A stretch of DNA of 64,000 nucleotides from Cylicocyclus nassatus. Taxonomy: Eukaryota; Nematoda; Chromadorea; Rhabditida; Strongylidae. A program made the translations under genes and the position numbers. Positions 1-10,987 of this stretch are shown here, in pieces (the first letter of the stretch is position 1; every line of letters begins with the position of its first letter). Location: contig CATQJL010000316.1 in the NCBI GenBank assembly GCA_958299035.1, positions 32,987,441 through 33,051,440 on the forward strand, given 5' to 3'. Below the pieces are notes generated by a model. The model searched no databases. It was not told where the DNA came from and saw nothing but the letters and a program-made list of their open reading frames with translations.

Positions 1-6
1 TCTTAA

Positions 7-130
7 AGGCAGTGTCCCAGCGAAATTTTGCTTTCCGATTTTCACCTCTCCGGAGCCTTCTCGCCATGCTGAAGCCATATCTGAGCTTTTCAGCGCTTGA
101 AAACGGCTAAAATAAGCTTTTTCCAAAGCT
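7..130. mobile_element. One end of a TTAA-flanked MITE (AGGCAGTGTCC end)
   Basis: The window opens with TTAA followed by AGGCAGTGTCCCAGCG, the same end as the complete element at 21828-22075. The stretch 88-118 resembles, in reverse, the internal part of the sibling at 43719-44125. The opposite end was not found, so this copy is truncated or decayed; the right limit given is approximate. It lies in what would be the third intron of the methyltransferase-like paralogue to its right. Confidence 0.5.
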
Positions 131-618
131 CTTCGTGTCCGCGTTTGCTCAAAATTACGTGGAAGTGGGCGGAGTCTGCAAATGGGCGGCGTTCGTAAGA
201 CTTCCGGAGCGGATTTTGGGCTTTCCAAAAACGTTTTTGTTTGCTCCAATTTTACCAGTAGGTTAGCTGGAGGGTCTACCATCGTAACACTGTAAAATTC
301 CGGTACCCATCATTTTGAAGGGACGATGCCTTCGAAAGCACAGCGGTTTGTGAGTTTAAATTTGAGTTAAGAAAGGTTTGAGTGGAGGTGACGCAACGCA
401 CCACGGTCATCTTTGTCTCTAGTGTCATATCGGAATTGCATCCGGTTTCGAGGAACCAGCACAGCATAAGCATTAATGAAAATTCAGTTCCTGATTCAAG
501 TATAATGCAAGTCATGCGTTAATGTAATAACGAGTAAAAACTAGAGACAAAGAACAAAATAAATTGCCCTATTCACGCTTTTAAACAAGAACATTTGAAC
601 GAAAATTCCAGTACTTAT

Positions 619-1039
619 CTCTGGTGCTAGATTGTTGTAGATGAAGTTGTATGTTTCTATCTGGTATTTAAGGCTTGCTTCCAAATATGCACGCCTTTGC
701 GGCACCTTAACGTCACAATTCGTGGCTGTTTCAATCAGACATTTGAGTGATCCTATAAAGCAAACCTGAATCCTGTAGAGTTCAATCATTCGCGGAGATG
801 GTGCTGAATGTGGGGCAACAGGAGCAAAATAGGGTTTTTGCGCAAGTCTCTGCTCCACGTATCCCGCTCTTATCTCTCGAAAAACTTCCACTAAATGACA
901 AAAGTTTGCTTCGGATCCTAGTTGAAAGAAGTTCAGTACTTTTAACTCCCTTTGGTTTGATGTTCCTAAACAGTAATGAGAAACTTAAGATGATAGCTAT
1001 TAATACAGTATTACTGATTGAATATCGGTATCTCGACAT
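619..1039 (-). CDS. Partial methyltransferase-like paralogue, exons 1-3 (possible pseudogene)
   Basis: Three exons on the minus strand at 940-1039, 766-890 and 619-705 are 100, 125 and 87 bases long, exactly as in the complete gene at 16400-22712, with the same intron phases. The introns are 49 and 60 bases. Exon 1 starts MSRYRYSISN and carries a hydrophobic signal anchor (about residues 11-26). Exon 2 encodes the stem and ends in PRMIELYRIQ. Exon 3 starts VPQRRAYLEA and ends YNNLAPE, with 24 of 29 residues identical to the paralogue. The base pair after exon 3 is AT (ATAAGTAC) where the paralogue has GT, so normal splicing onward is doubtful. Exon 4 with the DGGKW motif was not found in bases 1-618, so the remainder lies outside the window or is lost. 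The frames are otherwise intact. Expected to be a membrane-anchored enzyme; function inferred only from the paralogue. Confidence 0.65.
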
Positions 1040-1056
1040 ATTATTGGAATCTGCAA
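1040..1056 (-). promoter_or_regulatory. Probable spliced-leader acceptor of the partial methyltransferase-like gene
   Basis: On the minus strand TTTGCAG ends 11 bases before the start codon at 1037-1039. The paralogue has an acceptor in the equivalent place, 10 bases before its start. Such an acceptor just upstream of a start codon is typical of nematode trans-splicing, though an upstream non-coding exon is possible. Confidence 0.45.
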
Positions 1057-1673
1057 ATATGACAAATTAGCACAAAGTTCCAAGGCCTTAACGAAGTTTG
1101 CAAAAAGCCGATAAAATCGTTAAAGCAACTCAGTTCAGACAAGGTTGGCCTTCGTAATCATCAGGCTCGCTTACCCGTACGTCAGTCCCCTAGTTCAAAG
1201 TGGTGCAGAAAATCGCAATACTGGTAAAAACAATTCGTAATTCTTGAATATTGCAATGGTAAACATCAAGCTAAATTCTTTCTTGCTTTAGATTTCATGT
1301 ACACCATTCTTTTCAGAAGCTAAAAAATTGTTACATCTGATTTCATCTTAGTTGCGCATACAATCTGCTCTTAGAAACGCTCATAACCTGGAACAGAAGC
1401 GAATATCTAGAGCAGATATGGAGTTACCGTTCCTTCAAGAGAGTTATCTCATCTTGATATGCCACTTCGCGCAAACCTCTACCATCTTTCGGTAGATATT
1501 CTATAAACCGTTCCAAAATTATCCCGTGTCCGCATCGTTCTCTTCCCTCCTGATGAACACCTACAGTTTCCATGTTCCTTGATTCAAATTGATTGAGCCT
1601 GTTAAAAGAGTAAGCATCTAGGCTGCGAATACTCTACATCTTTGACAGCAGACCTATTACAATTTTTTGGCAG
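1051..1673. other. Gene-free stretch upstream of the paralogue
   Basis: AT-rich single-copy-looking sequence with stop codons in all frames. I see no repeats, RNA gene or convincing exon. It would contain the promoter of the minus-strand paralogue, but no element can be pointed to. Confidence 0.4.
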
Positions 1674-1800
1674 ACCAAATTTCTGGCACTTTGTCCGAAA
1701 ATTTTTCTTTAAAAGGCTGGATAATGCTTTTCCGCTTTTTCTTGCTCCATCTTTGTTGGATAAGTCAAATGACATTTGCTATTATTCGATATGTAAACAG
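1674..1800 (+). CDS. Orphan candidate exon, unrecognised
   Basis: A TTTTTTGGCAG acceptor is followed by a 127-base open segment encoding PNFWHFVRKF...YYSICKQ, closed by a strong donor CAG|GTAAGTTT. The exon enters at phase 2 (one base then codons) and leaves at phase 0. It is rich in Phe, Leu and Lys with no motif I recognise. No partner exon could be joined on either side, so it may be a chance open segment with good splice sites. Confidence 0.22.
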
Positions 1801-2060
1801 GTAAGTTTCAGATATAGCCACGGGAAAGAAGTAAATCTGAATCAAAAATGGGTGAAAAGTTTCAAACCTGTACCATCAGCATCTTGGCTAAAAACGAAGA
1901 AAGTTTCATTTGAGTTCAAATGATTCTGCGTAAGTCTTAGTGGCAGGAGAGAAGAAACAAAAGAAAATGGAGATTTTCGCAAATCATGGTGATTTCAAAT
2001 CAGTTTCTCTTTTTTATTTTTATATTCTTACTTAAATTTCCTAGTTATCTTATCCTTCTC

Positions 2061-2518
2061 ACCAAGAATGGAAGGTTGGTCAAAATGACCTTCTATACGG
2101 AGATATACACTTTCTTGTAGAACTCGGAACGCTGATTCGAAATCTGCCTTTGCTATCTGCTGTGAGCTTCCGGGCGAGGAGCTATGAAAATTATGTGGGT
2201 AAAAAGCTAAATACAGAATTGGTGTAAGATAGTCGTAACATTTTTTCAGGGTTTGACTGGTAGTCGGTCACCGGTCCAACAAACATTCTTGATTCAACCA
2301 CATCGAATCGCTGCTGCCTAATTTGAATGTTAGGAAAAGGTTACATTAATTTTATGTCAATCTTACATTTAAATTTTTACTCAAGAAGCCCTCATAACTC
2401 CTCACCCAAGAGCCCGCAGCAGATAGCAAAAGTAGATTTGAAATTAGAGTTCTAAGCGCTATAAGACAATATACATCTCATCTTGAAGGCTACTTCGACC
2501 GATCTCCCTTCCCTTGTC
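2061..2518. mobile_element. MITE with ACAAGGGAAGG-type inverted ends
   Basis: The left arm (2061-2185) and right arm (about 2390-2518) are inverted copies of each other; both contain the internal landmark 'gctgattcgaaatctgc' and the outer block ending CCTTCCCTTGT. Same family as 14878-15341, 29634-30014, 51608-52050, 53995-54398 and 59911-60334. No transposase is encoded. This copy is diverged. Confidence 0.6.
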
Positions 2519-4806
2519 AGGTAGCGCAGCACATTATTACCATCCTCGGCAATGACGTCCGTACTTCTTATTGCATGCATTTATTCTCAAAACCATTAAA
2601 TGGAAAAAAGCGTATATTGGCAATCGATTGTACACTATTTTTAATGGACTAAGACAACTTAATCGCCAATAGTCGTCTATTTACTTTGTTAAATGTTATT
2701 AACTGTTTAGATGTTGACATACATTTTGCTTTTTCCTTTATAAGAGGTTGTATCATTAGTGGCCCAAAAATATACAACCGCGAAGAAGGAACATTCAAAA
2801 ATTTGATTGAATTTTACAAACTTTGAAAAAGACTGAAAAAACAGCCTTTACTTTTTACAGCTAACGAAGGCTTAGAGAACCTATGCTTCTGAGACTGTCT
2901 CAACACTATCTAGGGTATGCAATAGATAGAAAATCACCGTAGATGTAAGATATAAATTACTCAAAAGAATGCTCAGACAATCATAGACGTTTTGTACCGT
3001 TGCTTAACATAAGGAGTGGAACGAGTTCTAATCTAACAAATTCTTGAATGAAGTGGAAAAGATGAATAAAGGATGGCTTGTGAAGTCAACGATTAATAGA
3101 GATGTCAGAGTGGATACCAGTTTTCTTGGAAATTAAATCTATCTGGTTTAGAATTAGGGCACATCAGTTATAGACATCGCAAGTCAACGTTTCATTTTTC
3201 AGTGGCAAATGCTAATGCTATTGCGATGTATTGCACTGATTTAGAACATAACTTGGTGGGGAAACAAAGAATAAGCAAAAAGATAAGGCGACTTTTCGAA
3301 AATCGGATTCTCTTACTATCTCTACAAAATTGCGTTTCTTCACAGCAATTAGTGGCTTACACATCTGATAAAACACATCAGCTTGAAATCACAGCAGTTT
3401 GATCGTGCAAGTTCGAATTTTGAAGTCCAAAAGATGATGCAAATGGTGTTTGTTATAAGAAATTTCGCTGCATGATGCATTGCATTACAAGTGCAAAATT
3501 CGGCATTTTCGCGGCATCCGGCGGTTGCTAGGCTGACGGCTGAGACAGTCATTTTATCACCCCGTAATCTCTTTTCTCCCCGCAGTTTCCAAAAATATCT
3601 CAATTTTCTGGATGTTATTCTCCAACCTAGGCTCTAACAACGGCTTTCGCCTTTCGCTGTTCTTTCGCTTGTATTTTGTCTACATTTCTAGTAGTCGCTC
3701 AATTACTGAAGGATTTTTTGCTCCATTTTCCTGCAAACATGTTGTAAGATGCGCTAGATTTTCTTTGCGAAGTCAAGTAAGTTCGGATTCGCAGACGCTG
3801 TTTCTTACATCGTGATAAACGCCTTGACGTCTTAGAGTAGAGCCAGACTGCAAGGCGAAAGCAGCGTACGCCTCTTACCTGTACAAATAAGGGCGTACGC
3901 GACGTAACGACACATTCCTTACGCTTTTGCAAAAAGCTTTTGCACAAGCAAATACTTTATCCAAATCTAGTTCTAACTAAATTTTATATGTCATCATGTT
4001 TGTGTTCCAGAAACTCGGATATTGACTGGTTGGCGAGAAATATCCTGTGTATAGTAGACTCTGTGACAAAGCTAGCAGAGTTTCAGTAGCTCCTCACGAC
4101 GCCGATGTTCTTTTTGGCAACTTCAATAATACAAGATGTATTTATTAAGCTTGCCTGCAACAAAATCTCTTGGGGTTTACGGAAGCGCCCTTCGCTGCGT
4201 TTAATTTTTTTATCTTTTATGTCGAGATTGTTTTGAGACTGCAGGAATGGCCTCTCTCTATGTATGATATTCTCGCGCAGAAAACTGCAACCTTAAAGCT
4301 TGTACACCAATTATGAAACGAGGAAAATTTTTGCCTTTTCATTTATAAAAAATTTGTTTTATATGGCTTAATTTCAGGATCCCCACCTTCGGCATTTTTC
4401 GTAAAAATTATACATTCTAAAACTCTCGATTGCCACAAACTTGCCCATCTAGAAGCAGTAGGCCATAAGTCTTATATTGGGGAGTGTTTACTGAGACTCT
4501 TATATCTTGTTTATCAGTGGCACACCGATGATTGAATGACTACAATTAAAACAAGTTTTAAAAGTTTCATGAAAAAAATCCCAATTTGCTTTGAAGAAAT
4601 TTTTTTCAAAGCGTGGCTATTGCTCCTTTTTTGCAGTTTGAAGGTTACGAACTCTGAAGATTTGAAAAATTAAAGGAACATTTCAAAGAACGTGTACCTT
4701 TTCCCTCCCCCTCCCAAATTTTTTCAACCGTCACTGCTTTAGCAGGAAGCAGTGAGGACCTATACAAAACACAATATTTTTCAGTCAGATAGAATCATGA
4801 CTGCAA
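2519..4806. other. Gene-poor stretch
   Basis: AT-rich sequence without a convincing gene. A weak open segment at 3200-3402 follows a TTTTTCAG acceptor but has no donor or homology. No inverted repeats of note and no RNA gene seen. Confidence 0.4.
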
Positions 4807-5572
4807 TTAGGTTGGAAACTAAGTTTTGCAACTGCTTCCATAATTTAATCTCTTTGAACGTATTGCACTCAAACTTTGGCTATATGTAGAATTGTGTGCT
4901 ACAACCATGCTCAAACTGTTTAATTTTTTGAATGGAAAAAATTACAAGCATTTTTCCAAAAATAGTAAATCTCAAGGATTTATGAGGTTTTAGGCAAAAA
5001 TGAAGCCGTTTCGACTCACATCATGCATAGCGATGCGAAACTGTATATGAATGAACTATTACACGAGTTGGCTTATTAGGCTCAGTGAAAATGGAACAGA
5101 TTCGAAAAAGTCAGTTCTAGCGCCCTCACAAAGTTGAAGTACAGGCTGGTGGAGACAACTATCAATGACTAAGGAGTGAGGATGTCAAAATCCGCGGAGA
5201 CTTCACATGTCGAGGTTATTCGACCTGCTAAACACGAATATCATTTTCGTTTGTTAAATTAAAGTCTGTTCTATTGTTTAAGGTGAGACCCTACCGCTCA
5301 ACTACAGCAATCTTACAAAAAAAGCTCTTACCAAGCAAATTCGTGATCAGCATGTCGGAAAACCCTCTTACTTTCAGCCAAATCAATGATTTGCAATCTT
5401 CCCCCTTATACCATATACCTACAGTAATCCTCACTGCGACGTTAAAATTTGGCGGAACAGCAGCTATGCTTGTAGCTTACGTTATAGAAAACATACTGGC
5501 AGAATTTGAGTGCTTCATATTGAATGTGAGAGAGTTTATTTAGTGAGTTGCAAAACTTAGTTACCAACCTAA
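4807..5572. mobile_element. Mariner-type MITE (TTAGGTTGG ends)
   Basis: The left end TTAGGTTGGAAACTAAGTTT and the reverse complement of the right end TTAGGTTGGTAACTAAGTTT match apart from one base, and TA follows the right end. There is no transposase reading frame. Its interior (5150-5470) carries a diverged copy of a module shared with other element families (a CATGCTGA/CACGAATAT-like motif at 5211-5250). Confidence 0.75.
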
Positions 5573-6144
5573 TACTTGGCTTATATATCAAGAATTCTTG
5601 ATATTCTCGATATCTGAGCCGATTTTTGAGAAATGGTATATTACAAAAAGCACTCCATTCAAATGTTTAGTATCATAAATATTCTGCGATTTGTTGGCAT
5701 TGAGTACGGCCCAAAAATGCGCTTCATTATAATACACTCACTCTTTTTTTGAGCCATAGATTATTGTTTTAGCAAGATTTTTCGAAGTCAAGATTTTTCA
5801 ATTTCATGAACTCAAGAACAACACCGAGTCCTGTTGATTTACTGTAGAAGAAGTGATTACCGGCATACCCCTTGCAATCATAAGAAAAGCCTCCGCATGC
5901 AGTGCTGTTCGACTGCAAAGTACTCAGACATTCCGGAACTTGCCGAAAATTCAAACTTGGTGTTTGCTACCAGATTAAGGCGGAATGAGGGCGGTTCGCT
6001 CGAGGTCGTGAATTGAAACGCGGTCAATTGACCGTCAAGCTGATAGGCGGCCTGCGCCATGTGCAAAAGATGCTCTTGTTGTTCTCCACTTACTCGTGGT
6101 TTTTAAATGAGATTTTCTTCATCATTTTCATATTTTCCTTTGAT
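5573..6144. other. Gene-free stretch
   Basis: AT-rich sequence between two transposons. Short open segments on both strands lack splice sites and homology. Nothing else seen. Confidence 0.35.
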
Positions 6145-6545
6145 GGGCCAGACTGCGCGCCGTACGCAGCGTATGCGCCACGCTTCTCAGACACTCGCAC
6201 CGACCGGCGGCCGTTCCACGACCGGCCGGTCCGTCACCGACATTTCGGCCGGAACGATCGCCAGCCGGCCGCCAGCCGGTACTCGAACGGCCGCCGGCCG
6301 GCATGCGTCAGTGGCGCAACAAAATAGCACTGGGCCACAGTATTATTTTTCCCTATCTGGCTTTCATTCAGCTCTGTAACCTATATGGGGTGATACGAAT
6401 CTATAACAACATATTTATTACAGCCAAAAGGTACAATGCAAAGAGACATTGAACAAACAACAAACATTGACACATTGTACACATATGCTTGAAAAATACA
6501 TTCAAAACTAAAAAGCAAGTGACTTTCCATATTTATATGATAATA

Positions 6546-6668
6546 TCATTTGATGCAATTGGTTCGCACATTGTTGGACAACCTTTCCGGATTGGCTAAA
6601 AGGTCACATAATTTCGTTTTGTACTTCCGAATGCCACATTCAACCATTGATAAGCCGCATCCGATAAC
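6546..6668 (-). CDS. C-terminal exon of an unrecognised gene inside the GC-ended element
   Basis: A TTTACAG acceptor precedes a 123-base segment encoding VIGCGLSMVE...NNVRTNCIK and a stop. Upstream on the same strand, a short exon (FYERNM part at about 7553-7595) would join through a donor at 6716 (GTAAGTTC), and another candidate exon ends in STPKD before GTAAGTTTTT near 7648. The foldback at 6722-7549 has landed in that middle exon, so the gene is broken in this copy. Probably the protein of the host element; no family recognised. Confidence 0.35.
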   Translation of the reverse strand, partial: VIGCGLSMVECGIRKYKTKLCDLLANPERLSNNVRTNCIK

Positions 6669-6721
6669 CTGTAAATGAAATAAACTATTGACAATTTCTA
6701 ACTTATACGAGAACTTACAGC

Positions 6722-7549
6722 GGTACTATTCCAGTATAACGACCCCAAAAATTAAAAATCTCGGATTTCGCTCAAACTCGGTATAGGGGGGTTATTCGAT
6801 CCGCTGATGCCGAATATCATATCGACTCCGTGCGATAGCGCCATTTTCCGGGGGCTACGGTGGGTATACGGTAGGAGGTCAAAATCACAAAATTCTCTGA
6901 AACTTATGCAGGAAGGTTATTTGACATGCTGAACACGAATATGATATCCATTCGTTACGGCAGCACCTCATTCCGGGGTTACGGTGGGTATACTGTAGGA
7001 AGTTCTAATTCACTGCTTTCCACACCCACCGCCGCGCGCGATACACCCTGCGGCGGCTTTTGCCTAAGCAAAACAGGGGGAAGAAATTTCCGACGTGTGA
7101 CTGAGATTTCAGGCCCTGAATCTCGATCTAGCGGTGGTATTAGTAATGTATACCCAACGTAATGTCGGAATGAGGCACTATCATAACTAATAAACATCAT
7201 AATCGTGACCAGCATGTCAAATAACCCCCCCCCCTACACGAAGTTTCAGCGAATATCGTGATTTTGACCCCTTACCATATACCCACCATAACCCCGGAAT
7301 GAGGAGCTACCGAAAAGAATGAATATCGTATTCATGTTCAGCATGTCGGATAACCCCCTCTTACCGAGTTTCAGAGAATTTTGTGATTTTGACCTTCTAC
7401 CGTATACCCACCGTAACCCCCGGAAAATGGCGCTATCGCACGGAATCGATATGATATTCGGCATCAGCGGATCGAATAACTCCCCTATACCGAGTTTGAG
7501 CGAAATCCGAGATTTTTAATTTTTGGGGTCGGTATACTGGAATAGCGCC
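6722..7549. mobile_element. Foldback element built of tandem ~120-base units
   Basis: An 828-base palindrome-like element: both ends read GGNNCTATTCCAGTATA inward. Each arm is a run of two to three related units of about 120 bases containing 'taccgtatacccaccgtaac' and the CATGCTGAACACGAATAT-like module, one arm inverted relative to the other. The centre (about 7015-7200) is unique. It interrupts the coding remnant of the surrounding element. No protein coding capacity. Confidence 0.7.
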
Positions 7550-8513
7550 CATATTGCGTTCATAGAAGATGGTTAGAATAGATGATCGTATCGGTCCCTA
7601 GAAAACACTGGGTAATTTCAATCAAATGTTAGTCAGGAAAAACTTACATCTTTTGGAGTGCTTCGAGCAGCCGTAAGCATCAGGTTAGCAGAAATGCGGT
7701 AGTATATCACATAGTACATGACATGCAGTAGTATATCACATATCACTTAGCAGAAACCAACAGATCAATGATCTCTAGATGAATTAGAACGCTCAGCAAA
7801 GCAGGAATAGTGCACAATTCGCAGCATTGAGAATTATATAAACGAGCATTCAATGAAAGCCATATTCGTAATCACGAATAACAGTGTATTGACAGCGGTC
7901 AACCATTCATTGTAGTTCCATCATAAGAGCAAGAATCCGGACACAATTTATCGCAGGTGTCTCCTAAAAACTTATGGACGTCTACTTTGCACTTCATTAA
8001 TTCGTACCAGGTGATGCGACACTTACCTAGAATTCACGTCACAGCAAATAGACATGAACTCACTGATGTTCGGCTTTTTCGTCATTCAAGTCACAATAAG
8101 CAATAATATAAAAAGAAGAGATAGCGAACACCATGGAGTTTGATCAAATCTGAAAAGGAATGAATGGAATGAACGGAATCATGATAATGGGCTACATCAA
8201 CTATCATGGGACAAAGAAATGGACGCAACCGAAGTTAATAAAGAAAAGTTTTCTGCTTAGCAGACACACGCGCCCAGTGTTTGGAATTATTTTCGTACTG
8301 TAAGCGCAACCTTGTGCTCTTTCCGAACTTTTGCACAGCGGAACGGCCGCTGGCCGGCATTATTTACTCGTCCGGTGGCCGGCCGGCGTTTGGCTCCGCC
8401 CAAAATGATGGAACGGCCGCCAGCCGGAAGGCCGTCGTCGAACGGTCGCCGGCCGGTGCGAGTGTATGAGTTATGCATGTGTGCGTACGCTGAGTACCCC
8501 GCGCAGTCTGGTC

Positions 8514-9575
8514 TGAACCTTCCACGTTTTCGTGCTTCTACGCCCATTGTGATACAGAACCTTTTTTTGCAAATCTTCATCGCTCATAAAGAACATCTAT
8601 AATTGCAATTTCAAACCAACATCATTTTAGAGAAACTGCCTTGTTTCAAAAAAGAACTACGTGCCTTGAAAAAAAATTGAAGGGCAAGCAAGTTACAATA
8701 GCTACAATAGCAATAGCTTCACTTAGACGTTACACATCAAGGAGTTGAAAGTCCGCACACTCAAGGTATTGATTTTTCTCAATTGTAGGGTTGGAAGAAT
8801 TCCATATAGTATTGTTCATATTCTTTCTGTATTCTAATTTGATCATGCCGAATCTCACAGGAGTAACTTTTGAATAGTTTCTGAAGCGTTCGCTTGCATT
8901 TCTGCAATACCTTTTCTCAGTTGATAAATCACCTCTAACTCCTTGTAGATTTGTTATCTGTCATCAAATTCTAATCCGCATACATGCTGCAGTTGTCTCG
9001 ATTCACAACAATTATAAAACCTGCTGAAGTGGTTGAACCTAATTATGCGCTCATTCGCATACTTTCTTCACTCCAGTATGAACGTAACTGCGGCATCGCA
9101 AATGCCTGCGTTTTGAGCAAGTATTTTTTGTAATTCTATCAAAATATAATTCTATGGTTGGTGTCAGCAAACATTAATGTGTCTTACGGATAGAGATATA
9201 CATCTCGATTTGCTGATTTGAACTTGTTTGCCCCCTTTGTTTGAAGAAGCGCTGAATCTCACGAGAGTGAGCCAAAACGCGGTGGTTTGTCTTCATGTCT
9301 TTTTATTCTAAGTCACTGTTCTTGGCTTTCACACGTTATTCAATCCATTGTGTTTTTCCATTACGTCGCACTTCGCAAACATTAAAACGCAACTGAATTT
9401 ACTCGTGTTAGTCATGGTAGAGCACCGACAAGCAAGGCCTTGAACGCTAAGGTTAATAGCATCACTGCACTTTACATCATTTGAGTTATCCAGGGCCCGA
9501 CACATGTTGTTTCAGAGCATTTATTGAAAATGAAGTCCCATGTCTTTGCAAAAATGCCATATCCCCTCTGAAGTA
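8514..9575. other. Gene-free stretch
   Basis: AT-rich sequence with no convincing exon, repeat or RNA gene between two transposable elements. Confidence 0.35.
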
Positions 9576-9959
9576 TTAGGTTGGCACATAAGTAATGCAA
9601 CTTTTTATATAACTTTTGTCTCTTTGAACGTAGCACATTCATTTTTTTGGCAATACAAGGACTATGATGTAAGCTTCTAATGCACACATTTTTGCCGAAT
9701 TTTTTCCATCTTATTTTACCATCTTATGTGAGGATTACGGTAGCTTTACGGTACTATGGGAAATTTTTGGAATGCATCAGATTTTGCTGAAACTTGGCCC
9801 ATAGGGCTTATTTGACATGCTGATCACAAGGATGAGATCCGTTTCACATGAAAAGGCCTCGTTCGTGAGATCAAAAAATGAATTTCATTTTAGCGACAAA
9901 TGAATATGATATTCGTGTTCATCGTATAGGATTACCCTACAGTGCAAAGTTATAGCAAA

Positions 9960-10511
9960 CTAGCTGGCTTACCCGGCTCCGCCGTATGTTCCGAATAGAA
10001 AATTCCATTTCTTAACCAATCCGGACCAAACTTGGCACACATACACTTCGGGCCCCGGCGGGTGTCACAGTCCACTTTTCGTTATCGATTGATGTCGATT
10101 TTATCGATTTTTTGCAAAATTTGAGCTAGGAGGCTGGGATTTGGCACAGGGGGGTAATCGAGCATGCTGATTACGAATACAATATTAGTTTTCGAAACCG
10201 TGCATTACTTTTATCGATTTTATCGATTTTTTTGCAAAATTTGAGCTAGGGGCTGGAATTTGGCAGGGGGGTGTAATCGAGCATGCTGATCACCCCCACG
10301 GGGGTGATCAGCATGCTCGATTACCCCCTGTGCCAAATCCCGGCCCCGTAGCTCAAATTTTGCAAAAAATCGATAAAATCGATATCGATCGATGACGAAA
10401 AGTAGCCTATGACACCCGCCGGGGCCCGAAGTGTATGTGTGCCAAGTTTGGTCCCGATCGGTTCAGAAATGGAATTTTCTATTCGGAACATACGTACACA
10501 CAGACAGACAT

Positions 10512-10558
<47 letters not shown>

Positions 10559-10589
10559 TACAAACAGACATTCAGCTTTATATATAAGA
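9960..10589 (-). mobile_element. Short Helitron, complete, with an internal inverted repeat
   Basis: Read on the minus strand it begins TCTTATATATAAAGCTGAATG after an A and ends GCCGGGTAAGCCAGCTAG before a T, the hallmarks of Helitron ends (5' TC, 3' CTAG, insertion in AT, no duplication). The GGCGGAGCC block near the 3' end can fold with the following bases. A (CAGA)n run lies at 10499-10560. Unusually, the two halves are inverted copies of each other with the turning point near 10299. Non-autonomous: no Rep/helicase. Confidence 0.85.
10499..10566. repeat. (CAGA)n microsatellite inside a Helitron
   Basis: A run of CAGA units with a few CATA variants. The same microsatellite sits just inside the 5' end of the other Helitron copies (15515-15560, 37330-37375), so it is a family property, not a random repeat. 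Confidence 0.9.
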
Positions 10590-10987
10590 TTCTGACTTTT
10601 CGCAGTTTAGTTATTGACAAATTGCCTTCAAAATGACGCATTTGATTTGTTCAACTTCTCAAAGGCGCCCCACCTTAATTTGTGTTTAAATTTCATTTCT
10701 TTTTCACTGATTCCAATGCGCCAACTTCCAGCTACATGCTGCCTACAATTGCTTTTTCATATGTTTGAATCAGGTTTCGTAGGGCTTCATGTTTGCCAAA
10801 AAATCGTGAAACCTCGATTTTCAGCAGTTTTCAAAAAATGCTTAGATTTTTTGTACTACGTTATCAAAAATCAAACGGTTTGCGAAGACTTGCAGCTTAC
10901 ATCACGGATACATGAAGCCACAAAATGAGATTGCTACATAAAATAAGAAAAAAGTTACGCGAAAAAAACTTATGTGCCAGCCTAATA

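Larger units (their letters stand above)
6145..8513. mobile_element. Large element with long GC-rich inverted ends (hAT-like)
   Basis: The left arm (6145-6340) and right arm (about 8270-8513) are inverted copies, unusually GC-rich, with repeated GGCCGGC cores inside AT-rich surroundings. The outer ends read GGGCCAGACTGCGCG and, in reverse, GACCAGACTGCGCG. The same end sequence bounds the 108-base element at 41916-42023, which has a 7-base duplication. The interior holds minus-strand coding remnants (6546-6668) and a later foldback insertion (6722-7549). hAT assignment is inferred from the small relative; no transposase motif was recognised and no clean duplication is seen here. Confidence 0.55.
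9576..10985. mobile_element. Mariner-type element (TTAGGTTGGCACATAAGT ends) carrying a Helitron
   Basis: The left end TTAGGTTGGCACATAAGT is matched in reverse at the right end (TTAGGCTGGCACATAAGT), with TA on both sides. Without the nested Helitron (9960-10589) the element is about 780 bases. No transposase is left. The left interior (9750-9950) again contains the shared CATGCTGATCAC / GATATTCGTG module. The right TA is shared with the next element. Confidence 0.75.

Noticed and set aside
3202..3402. Open segment after a TTTTTCAG acceptor
   Set aside because: No donor or partner exon and no recognisable motif; too weak to call a gene.
10499..10566. CRISPR-like repetition
   Set aside because: A simple CAGA microsatellite within a eukaryotic transposon, without spacers.
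10321..10641. Open frames on both strands across a CAGA repeat
   Set aside because: They translate the microsatellite and the body of a Helitron; similar frames appear in the other copies and are not conserved as protein.
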